Source of the DNA: Streptomyces sp. CB02980
GTDB lineage: Bacteria; Actinomycetota; Actinomycetes; Streptomycetales; Streptomycetaceae
DNA length: 64,000 nt
Assembly (NCBI RefSeq): GCF_014451325.2
Contig: NZ_JACSCH020000001.1
Location: 226,845-290,844 of the forward strand
Reading direction: 5' to 3'
The position numbers were made by a program, and so were the translations under genes. Below are positions 58,099-64,000 of this stretch, piece by piece. Below the pieces are notes generated by a model. The model did not search any database. It was not told where the DNA came from and saw only the letters and a list, made by a program, of their open reading frames with translations. Positions within the stretch are counted from its first letter, which is position 1, and each line of letters begins with the position of its first letter.

Positions 58099-58407
58099 TC
58101 ACGGGACACTCACCGTCGCCCAGGCCCGGAACAGCGTGAGGGCCTCGGTCAGGTTGCCGGGTCCACACGCGATATGAAACTCCCTCCCGGCCGTCCAGGC
58201 CATCACCCAGTCGTGCTCACCCCGAGTGATCCGCTGTTGGGGATACTCCCGGTCCGCCAAGTCCGTCTCCTCAAGATCAATCTTGACGGCCCAGCCCGGG
58301 TTGTCGAGCGTATCGATCTTCACGCCCCATTCGTGTTCCCAGTCGCCATCGCACTGTGAGGCGTACCAGCTCTGCAACCAGTCAAGGACATGCTCGGATT
58401 CGGACAT
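58099..58407 (-). CDS. Imm53-family immunity protein (orphan)
   Basis: This 102-aa protein begins MSESEHVLDWLQSWYASQCDGDWEHEWGVKIDTLDNPGWAVKIDLEETDL. The C-D-G-D-W-E-H and T-L-D-N-P-G-W elements are the Imm53 family signature. Imm53 proteins protect cells from a cognate polymorphic toxin. No toxin gene is recognisable nearby, though the upstream region is transposon debris that could have replaced it. The ATG at 58407 is preferred to one 39 nt upstream. Confidence 0.8.
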   Translation of the reverse strand: MSESEHVLDWLQSWYASQCDGDWEHEWGVKIDTLDNPGWAVKIDLEETDLADREYPQQRITRGEHDWVMAWTAGREFHIACGPGNLTEALTLFRAWATVSVP

Positions 58408-58471
58408 GGACGCAGATGCTAAGCGAATTGCGCGTGGACCGACCAACCCGGCAAACCTTCCCGGTCACGGA

Positions 58472-58837
58472 CTAGGCACAGATGCGCTTGAAGGCACTCG
58501 CACCCGGCCGGGCACGGAACTTCACCTCATGGCCGGCATCGTCGGTGAAGACGGCCTCCGTCTCGGACTTCAAGGTCATCGTGCCGCGCTGGGTGGGGTT
58601 GTCCCACCCGTCGGGCGGGCTTCCCGAGCCATTGGAGAGCGGGGTCTCCGCTTCGAAATACGTCGATCCGATACGGGCTTCGTCGATTCCGCAATGCGTG
58701 TACAGGTCGAAGGGAATCGTCCGGACGGACGGTGTGGCCGGGACGGCGTCTGCGCCCTCGTCGGCCTGGGCACAGCCCGTGAGCACCCCGGCAGCCAGCG
58801 TGAGGGCGAGGATGATCTGTCCAGCTCTCTCAGTCAT
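58472..58837 (-). CDS. Small lipoprotein
   Basis: This 121-aa protein has a lipoprotein signal peptide with lipobox LTGC (Cys22). The mature domain contains RTIPFDLYTHCGIDEARIGSTYFEAE and ends MTLKSETEAVFTDDAGHEVKFRARPG, a beta-rich pattern seen in many Streptomyces lipoproteins of unknown function. It lies upstream of, and on the same strand as, the Imm53 gene (64-bp gap). Confidence 0.82.
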   Translation of the reverse strand: MTERAGQIILALTLAAGVLTGCAQADEGADAVPATPSVRTIPFDLYTHCGIDEARIGSTYFEAETPLSNGSGSPPDGWDNPTQRGTMTLKSETEAVFTDDAGHEVKFRARPGASAFKRICA

Positions 58838-58898
58838 GGCCTTTCGACGCTCAGGCCAAGTCGGCGGTTCCGCACCTCACGGCTGCGAGCCACGCGGA

Positions 58899-58919
58899 GG
58901 GTGTCGTGCAACGACACCC
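58899..58919. terminator. Hairpin with 9-bp arms
   Basis: GGGTGTCGT (58899-58907) and ACGACACCC (58911-58919) flank a 3-nt loop, just upstream of the lipoprotein gene and followed at once by a second dyad (CATCGGG/CCCGATG). No gene is seen in 58838-59082. Confidence 0.65.
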
Positions 58920-59082
58920 ATCGGGTCGGCCGGCCCGATGGCCGACGCCGCCATCAAGCCCGGTCCCGGGTCTGCCACTACCGGCGGCAGGCCGCTCAAC
59001 AACAATCAAGATCACGATCCACGGCTGGAGTAGCTGGAGTACCAGCCCGCAGTCGCATCGACCGGTCGAAAACTGCCCTTGG

Positions 59083-59445
59083 TCACAGCCAGGTGGTGGC
59101 CAGCCAGGTGTTCACGGCCGCAGTGGCGATGAGCCCGACGTTGAGTGCGATCTGGCGGTCTTCGCCGGTCAGGTGGACGGCGATCGCACCGAACTGCAGG
59201 AGTACGAACCCGATGGCCGCCGCCAGAGCCAGCCAGGGCGCGATGCCGGTCAGGGGCGGCAGGATCAGCCCGATCGCGCCGAGTACTTCGACCGTCCCCA
59301 GCGCCCTGACGGCAGGCAGGGGGATGCGATCGACCCAGGCCATCATCGGGCGGAGTTTCTCTCGGCTACGGAGAAGCTTCGCCGCGCCTGCGTAGAGGTA
59401 GAAGAGGGCGAGCAGTCCGGCGACGATCCAATACGCGATGTTCAT
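59083..59445 (-). CDS. DoxX-family membrane protein
   Basis: This 120-aa protein has four transmembrane helices: WIVAGLLALFYLYAGAAKLL (the Y-x-x-A-G-x-x-K/L-L opening typical of DoxX), LGTVEVLGAIGLILPPLTG (with the conserved E and G-L-I-L-P), WLALAAAIGFVLLQFGAIAVH and IATAAVNTWLA. DoxX-like proteins are small quinone- or redox-linked membrane subunits. It is a single gene on the minus strand. Confidence 0.92.
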   Translation of the reverse strand: MNIAYWIVAGLLALFYLYAGAAKLLRSREKLRPMMAWVDRIPLPAVRALGTVEVLGAIGLILPPLTGIAPWLALAAAIGFVLLQFGAIAVHLTGEDRQIALNVGLIATAAVNTWLATTWL

Positions 59446-59609
59446 GATTCCCCTCCACGGTCACCGGTGGCAGGTGACCGTCGATTCCTCGGGCCGCACT
59501 TGGAGAGGGCCCGAGCTTTTGGTCTGAGTGATCCGGAAATGGAAACGTGGGAACGCCCCGGCTGCGCCGGTCAGTTGACGGGCGGCCGGGCGGTGTGATG
59601 CCGCCGGCT

Positions 59610-60104
59610 TCAGGTGAGATCGGTGGCGGGCTCGGTCGCGTAGCGACTCATCGCCTGAGCGCTGACCTGTGGCGTCAGTGGCCGGCCTTCGGCGATCACG
59701 TTCTGGAGGTCTCGGAAGTACTGCACGTACAGGGCGGGGGTGAACGTACTGAGCATGACGGCGGGTTGGTCGGTGATGTTGGCGAACGTGTGTGGGGCGC
59801 CGGGCGGGACCATCACGAGCGTGCCCGTGGTGGCGTCGTAGTCCTTGTCCCCGACGGTGAACCGCACTGTGCCGGAGACGATGTAGAAGCCCTCGTCGTG
59901 CTGGGAGTGGCGGTGCTGGGGCGGCCCGGGGGTGTGCGGGGCGAGGACGGACTCGGCGATGCCGAGGCGGTGCCCGGTATGGCTGCCGTCTTCGAGGACG
60001 CGCATGTGCGTGGTGCCGAGCACGATCACTTCGCCGTCGCCGGGACCGATCACCGATACGGCGGGGTCGGCCTGCGGTGCGACGGTCTTCGCTTCTTCGG
60101 TCAT
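59610..60104 (-). CDS. Cupin-domain protein
   Basis: This 164-aa protein has cupin motif 1 HRHSQHDEGFYIVSGTVRFTV (two His and Glu metal ligands) and motif 2 VPPGAPHTFANI (third His). This set is common in quercetin-dioxygenase-like and dehydratase-like enzymes that bind Fe or Mn. It is divergent from a LysR gene, with a GATACC dyad between them, so it is likely inducible. The ATG at 60104 is preferred to one 51 nt upstream, which would overlap the operator. Confidence 0.9.
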   Translation of the reverse strand: MTEEAKTVAPQADPAVSVIGPGDGEVIVLGTTHMRVLEDGSHTGHRLGIAESVLAPHTPGPPQHRHSQHDEGFYIVSGTVRFTVGDKDYDATTGTLVMVPPGAPHTFANITDQPAVMLSTFTPALYVQYFRDLQNVIAEGRPLTPQVSAQAMSRYATEPATDLT

Positions 60105-60159
60105 GTAGCGAGTGCACCGCCAGGGCCCTTCGACTGTCCAAGACCCATTCCACAACGTG

Positions 60160-60176
60160 GATACCGCTTGGGTATC
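60160..60176. promoter_or_regulatory. Dyad GATACC-N5-GGTATC (LysR site)
   Basis: A perfect 6-bp inverted repeat with a 5-bp spacer ends 8 bp before the LysR start codon. It fits the T-N11-A style of LysR recognition sites and probably controls both divergent genes. Confidence 0.75.
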
Positions 60177-60184
60177 GTCGCAGC

Positions 60185-61042
60185 GTGGAGCTACGTACCC
60201 TGCGCTACTTCGTGGCGGTCGCCGAGGAACTTCACTTCGGCCGGGCCGCCACTCGACTGCACATGAGCCAGCCGCCGCTGAGCCGGGCGATCAAGCAGCT
60301 GGAGACCGAGGTCGGGGCTCTGCTGTTCGCCCGCTCGCCTGTCGGCGTCACGCTCACCCCGGTGGGCGCAGTGCTGCTCGACGAGGCGCGGGCCCTGCTC
60401 GACCAGGCCGACCGCGTACGCGTGCGCATGAGCGCGGCGGCCGGCGTCGCCACCATCACCGTCGGCATCCTGGGCGACAGCACCGACCCGGGAGCGACCA
60501 GGCTGGCCGCCGCCTACCGTCGAAACCACCCCGGCATCGACATCCGCATCCGCGACACCGACCTGACCGACCCGACGTGCGGGCTGCGCGCTGGACTGGT
60601 CGACGTGGCCCTGACCCGGGCGCCGTTCGACGAGACCGCTCTGACGGTGCGTGAGCTGCGTGCCGATCCGGTGGGCGTGGTCCTGCGCGCCGACGATCCG
60701 CTGGCCGGCCGCGGCCGACTGCAGCTGGCCGACCTGGGCGACCGCCGCTGGTTCCAGTTCCCGACGGGAGCCGACCCGATCTGGCAGTCGTACTGGAACG
60801 GCGGCGAGCCACGCGAGGGGCCAGTGGTGCGCGTCGTCCAGGAATGCCTGCAGGCCGTGCTGTGGAACGGCACGGTCGGCCTGACCCCGCTCGGGCACGA
60901 CCTGCCCGCTGAGCTGGCCGTGGTCCCGCTGATCGACATGCCGCCAAGCCGAGTGGTCGTGGTGTGGAACGAGGGTGACACCAACCCGTTGATCCGATCG
61001 TTCATCGAGATCGCGACAGCCGCGTACCGCCACCGCCCCTGA
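60185..61042 (+). CDS. LysR-family regulator
   Basis: This 285-aa protein has the LysR helix-turn-helix (LRTLRYFVAVAEELHFGRAATRLHMSQPPLSRAIKQLE) followed by a PBP-like effector domain; the second half, with DPVGVVLRADDPLA, is typical. The GTG at 60185 is chosen because the coding pattern begins there. It probably regulates the divergent cupin gene. Confidence 0.93.
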   Translation: MELRTLRYFVAVAEELHFGRAATRLHMSQPPLSRAIKQLETEVGALLFARSPVGVTLTPVGAVLLDEARALLDQADRVRVRMSAAAGVATITVGILGDSTDPGATRLAAAYRRNHPGIDIRIRDTDLTDPTCGLRAGLVDVALTRAPFDETALTVRELRADPVGVVLRADDPLAGRGRLQLADLGDRRWFQFPTGADPIWQSYWNGGEPREGPVVRVVQECLQAVLWNGTVGLTPLGHDLPAELAVVPLIDMPPSRVVVVWNEGDTNPLIRSFIEIATAAYRHRP

Positions 61043-61442
61043 ATACCTGGCAGGAGGTCCTGCCGCCCAGCTCGTGAACAATTCGAACACGGCAGTCCTC
61101 GGGACCGCCTCCCGACTCGGCCTGATGGCACGCCGAATGTCATTGTGAGCGGCCTTGCGCGCAATGTGTCCGCATGGCGCCGTCCCGGACACAAACGTCC
61201 GCGCTTGACCAGGACCACGCCGGCCAGGCCAGTGTCCGTGGAATCCGTCTTCCCCGACCTGCTCCTCCCATCGGGGCAGGACAGGACCACACGACTGCAC
61301 CCCAGGCCGGGGCGGCCCACGCCCCATGCGCCCGGTATCCGATCGGCCGGACCGTCCTGTTACCTTCTCCCGTCGCCACTCGTCATAGGTGCGTCGACCG
61401 AATTCGAACGGTCGCCGCACCCACGAGTGAATCGAGAACAGG
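61043..61442. other. Intergenic region, no gene seen
   Basis: These 400 bp carry only overlapping open frames with poor content and no recognisable family. They must hold the promoter of the VOC/sigma-factor pair. Confidence 0.55.
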
Positions 61443-61826
61443 ATGCTGACCGACATCATGTACGTGACGATCTACGTCACCGATCAGGACCGCGCGCTGG
61501 AGTTCTACACCGAGGGGCTCGGCCTGGAGAAGCGGCTCGACTTCCCGGGGCCCGACGGACGTTTCCTCACCGTCGGCGTTCCCGACAGCCCGGTGCAGAT
61601 CATCCTGTGGTCGCATGCGGCGGCCGCGGGACAGCCGGGCGGCGCGGGTGCGCCCGGTCCGCTGATCCTCGAATCCGAGGACTTGCGAAAGGATTTCGAG
61701 ATCATGCGCCGGCGCGGCGTCACCTTCGAAGAGTCCGAACCCGTGGACTATCCGTTCGGGGTCCGCGTCGAGGCGGTGGACCCGGATGGCAACCGGATCT
61801 CGCTCCGTCAGCAGCTCAAGCCGTGA
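61443..61826 (+). CDS. VOC-family (glyoxalase/bleomycin-resistance fold) protein
   Basis: This 127-aa protein has a VOC fold: MYVTIYVTDQDRALEFYTEGLGLEK, RFLTVGVPDSPVQIIL, and a C-terminal half ending RVEAVDPDGNRISLRQ. The last segment includes the D-P-D-G-N signature. Such proteins are metal-dependent lyases, dioxygenases or antibiotic-binding proteins. The stop overlaps the start of the sigma-factor gene by 4 nt, indicating an operon. Confidence 0.9.
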   Translation: MLTDIMYVTIYVTDQDRALEFYTEGLGLEKRLDFPGPDGRFLTVGVPDSPVQIILWSHAAAAGQPGGAGAPGPLILESEDLRKDFEIMRRRGVTFEESEPVDYPFGVRVEAVDPDGNRISLRQQLKP

Positions 61827-62698
61827 CCACCCACCCGTCCGGCCTCGTGGCCGAGGCATTCGAAGCCCAGCGCGATCGGCTGCGCGCCGTCGCGTACCGC
61901 GTGCTGGGCTCACACGTCGACGCCGAGGACGCGGTTCAGGAAGCCTGGATGCGCCTCGCCCGCCAGGACGCGGCGACCATCGGCAACCTGGCCGGTTGGT
62001 TGACCACCGTGGTCGGCCGAATCAGCTTCGACCTCCTGAGATCCCGCCAGGCCCACCCGGAATCCGCCTACGGGCAGGAGTCTGCGGACCTCGTGGTGAC
62101 GCCCGCCGACGACCCCGCGCCCGACGAGCAGGTACTGCTGGCCGATTCGGTAGGCCTCGCCCTGCTCGTCGTACTCGACTCGCTCACCCCGACCGAACGT
62201 CTGGCCTTCGTCCTGCATGACATGTTCGCGGTCCCGTTCCAAGAAATAGGCCAGATCCTGGGCAAATCCGCCGACGCCTCCAAGATGGTCGCCAGCCGCG
62301 CCCGCCGCAGGGTCCAAGCCAGGGAACGGCCGACGGGCCCCGGCCGCGAGCACGGCGCGGTCGTTCAGGCCTTCCAAGCCGCGGCCGTCAGAGGCGACTT
62401 CGAGGCGCTCCTGCGTGTCCTCGACCCGGACGTGAAGCTGACCGTCGACACCCCCGACGGGGTGGTCGTCACCCTCGGAGCCACCAAGGTCGCCGCCGGC
62501 GCCCGCATGTTCTCCGGCGAGGTCGCCCGCCACCGCCCCGTGCTGCTCAACGGCATCCCCGGTCACATGTCCTGGCGCCCCGACGGAACCCCTCTCTCCG
62601 TCATTGCCTTCACCGTCGTCGAAAGCCGGATCACCGCCATCCGCATCGTCGTCGACCCGTCCAAACTCGCGTCGATCCCTCTGGCCGCCCCGTCCTGA
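61823..62698 (+). CDS. ECF RNA polymerase sigma factor, SigJ-like (ECF41 type)
   Basis: This 291-aa protein has region 2 (AVAYRVLGSHVDAEDAVQEAWMRL), region 4 (LDSLTPTERLAFVLHDMFAVPFQEIGQILGKSADASKMVASRARRRVQ) and a C-terminal SnoaL-like domain (about 170-285, AFQAAAVRGDFEALLRVLDPDVKLTVD). That domain is the ECF41 hallmark and modulates the sigma factor without a separate anti-sigma protein. It starts with a GTG overlapping the VOC gene. ECF41 genes usually sit with oxidoreductase or carboxymuconolactone-decarboxylase genes; here the partner is a VOC protein. Confidence 0.92.
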   Translation: MTTHPSGLVAEAFEAQRDRLRAVAYRVLGSHVDAEDAVQEAWMRLARQDAATIGNLAGWLTTVVGRISFDLLRSRQAHPESAYGQESADLVVTPADDPAPDEQVLLADSVGLALLVVLDSLTPTERLAFVLHDMFAVPFQEIGQILGKSADASKMVASRARRRVQARERPTGPGREHGAVVQAFQAAAVRGDFEALLRVLDPDVKLTVDTPDGVVVTLGATKVAAGARMFSGEVARHRPVLLNGIPGHMSWRPDGTPLSVIAFTVVESRITAIRIVVDPSKLASIPLAAPS

Positions 62699-62719
62699 GC
62701 CGGTGTCGCCAGGTCTGCC

Positions 62720-63035
62720 CGTGCCTGTGCAAGATACGGCGGCTGCGAGCGAAAGGGCCGGCCACGGAGGGGGTCGGCCGCCGGACGTTCAGACCGTGAG
62801 GCTGAGCTATGCCTGCCGGCTCGCCGTCGGGGTCGAGGACGCGGGGATCGCCGTCCTGGATCCCGTTCTCGGGGAGGGGGTCCAGTGCAATGCCGACGGC
62901 CAGGGGAGGCTCTGAGACGACGGTGGGGTTGTCGATGCTCCGGACCCGGTCGCCTTCGGCCAGCGCTTCGAAGACGAGGTGTGGTCCGGCGTAACCGTGG
63001 GCGGGATCATCGTGCTGAGGGTTCCGCCATGCCCG
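62720..63035 (-). other. Possible decayed coding sequence, frame without start
   Basis: On the minus strand one frame is open for about 95 codons: WRNPQHDDPAHGYAGPHLVF, then EALAEGDRVRSIDNPTVVSE and PPLAVGIALDPLPENGIQDGD. The residue choice looks protein-like, but there is no start codon and an upstream stop at about 63035. No family is recognised. It may be the 3' part of a lost gene. Confidence 0.35.
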
Positions 63036-63080
63036 CGAGATTGATCAAGCTCACCGCGCCGTGAGACTCAAGAAGAGCGG

Positions 63081-63455
63081 GTGCCTGCAAACGAGGCCGG
63101 CGCCGTCGCGGATACAAACCAGCAGGTAGCGCGACACGCGTTCCTGCGGCAGATGTACGACGACTCGTACTTCCCTGATCACGTGGTCGACCAGGGAAAG
63201 GCGATCCTGCTGCGGCTGTGCGAGCAGGTTGAGGCCGAGCAGCCTTCGGACCTGGAAAGCATGAATGCGCTGACCCGGGCTGCGGCCGAGGCGTTCAACC
63301 TGCTGGACAGGGAAGTCTCGTAGCGGCCCGGAGCGAGATCGAGACGGTCGCGCTTGAGTGGATCTGTGACTCGTCTTGCTTCGTCGCGTCGGCATACGGG
63401 TTCACGGATGCGGATGCGAATGCGGAGGAGCTGGCCGCCGGCCGGGACTTGGTGA
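63081..63455 (+). pseudogene. Frameshifted DUF5713-family gene
   Basis: From a GTG at 63081 the frame gives TNQQVARHAFLRQMYDDSYFPDHVVDQGKAILLRLCEQVEAEQPSDLESMNALTRAAAEAFNLLD, a DUF5713 N-terminal half, and stops at 63323. The other half continues one frame over as SEIETVALEWICDSSCFVAS, AYGFTDADANAEELAAGRD. The intact family member would be about 120 aa. A single indel near 63310 has killed it or made a truncated protein. Confidence 0.75.
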
Positions 63456-63480
63456 ACGAGGACGGGAAGGTCACCTCCGA

Positions 63481-63580
63481 TCAAAGCCATTCGTTGAGAA
63501 CTGCACTCAGCACGGTGGCCTCGTAGCGGACGGCGAGCTTGTCGTATCTCGTGGCACGTAGCCAACCGTCACCGTCCCTC
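63481..63580 (-). pseudogene. C-terminal IS5-family transposase fragment
   Basis: The minus strand reads GDGWLRATRYDKLAVRYEAT, then VLSAVLNEWL before a stop at 63481, matching the conserved A-T-R-Y-D-K-L-A end of IS5-family transposases. Upstream sequence (63581-63882) shows no further transposase similarity and no other gene. Confidence 0.65.
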
Positions 63581-63882
63581 GTGCACTCGCGAGAGACAGC
63601 CGCTCCTGCGGAGTCCTCGCGTCGGAGTCCGTGATCGAAGTGTGCCTCAACTCGTGGATCAGGTCTGTTCGGATTCCCTACCCGCCTGCGAGTAGCACGC
63701 CGCAGGCGGGGTATGCGCTGTCTCCGCGTATTTGCCGCGTCATTGTGGGCACACGGCGAGACTTCTTGCTCCGACGGGTTGTGATTCGACGTCTCAGCGT
63801 CTGCACGCCTCCGAAGGACGTACCCTGCACAGCAAGCGATCCTGGCCCCATTCGGCCAGCCCACATCACGCAGGAGCCAATC

Positions 63883-64000
63883 GTGCCTTCATCAAGTACC
63901 GCCTTTCACAGCATCGACACGACAACTTCCGTGCTCCAGAAAGAACTTCCTCAGCTGGAGCAGCTCCAGCAGGATCTCGAGAAAGAGCTGGCTGCGGTTT
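63883..64000 (+). CDS. Partial CDS running off the window
   Basis: A GTG at 63883 with AGGAG 7 nt upstream opens a frame of 39 codons without stop to the window edge. It reads PSSSTAFHSIDTTTSVLQKEL, then PQLEQLQQDLEKELAAV. The heptad-like Leu/Gln pattern suggests a coiled coil. The family cannot be judged from this fragment. Confidence 0.55.
   Translation, partial: MPSSSTAFHSIDTTTSVLQKELPQLEQLQQDLEKELAAV

Noticed and set aside
57273..58139. Intact 288-aa transposase
   Set aside because: The frame is open, but its parts belong to two different transposase families and its first 80 codons are out of frame with the IS5 domain.
1..64000. tRNA, rRNA, riboswitch or replication origin
   Set aside because: No cloverleaf, ribosomal RNA segment, T-box or cobalamin-type leader, or DnaA-box cluster was recognised by eye.

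Overview
The window is high-GC actinobacterial DNA that fits a Streptomyces chromosome. The signs are GC-biased codon use, GTG starts, a complete four-gene conservon (sensor kinase, roadblock, DUF742, small GTPase), and several families typical of Streptomyces (DUF6243, DUF6328, SCO6745-like, mycothiol-dependent isomerase-like, DoxX, BrkB/YihY, SpoIIE-type phosphatase with STAS partner). No rRNA, tRNA, CRISPR array or prophage was found. The species cannot be named from the sequence alone.

Positions 1-9 kb hold regulator/enzyme pairs: TetR with a SnoaL-like protein and twin palindromic operators, a cytochrome P450 behind a long inverted repeat, LysR divergent from an SCO6745-like protein, a DinB-fold protein, and AraC upstream of a secreted tripeptidyl-aminopeptidase-like hydrolase. 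Positions 9-25 kb hold membrane, TPR, PI-PLC-like and subtilase genes, a TetR/hydrolase operon, a TetR/DUF2867 pair with matching operators, a DHA2 drug exporter, an internally shortened HIT protein and an orphan sugar-binding lipoprotein. This part also contains decayed transposase and pentapeptide-repeat fragments.

Positions 25-36 kb hold an alkyl-DHAP-synthase-like flavoenzyme with its divergent TetR, several unknown proteins and the conservon (31.1-35.3 kb, minus strand). Immediately upstream, on the same strand, is a compact biosynthetic block (35.5-40.3 kb). It consists of a ketosynthase-carrier protein from which the acyltransferase has been cleanly lost, a stand-alone adenylation enzyme overlapping it by 4 nt, and a FAD monooxygenase. 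A GAF-domain protein diverges from it, 140 nt downstream of a near-consensus promoter. This is the best candidate in the window for an uncharacterised pathway.

Positions 42-57 kb resemble a stress and envelope island: BrkB/YihY, nucleotidyltransferase, BON-like protein, metallophosphoesterase, hemerythrin, HhH protein, membrane glutaredoxin, PRC-barrel, STAS, PP2C phosphatase, cupins, LysR, VanZ-like, DUF4230, DUF6328 and a Tat-exported hydrolase. Short tandem repeats fill many of the intergenic gaps. Positions 57-64 kb form a transposon graveyard in which IS701, IS5 and IS630 fragments are fused end to end. Next to it are an orphan Imm53 immunity gene, a cupin/LysR pair, a VOC protein overlapping an ECF41 (SigJ-like) sigma factor, a frameshifted DUF5713 gene and a coding sequence that runs off the right edge.

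The recurring theme is small one-component regulatory circuits. Most TetR and LysR genes are next to their likely target, and recognisable dyads lie between them. All family names come from recognising sequence motifs by eye; no database was searched.
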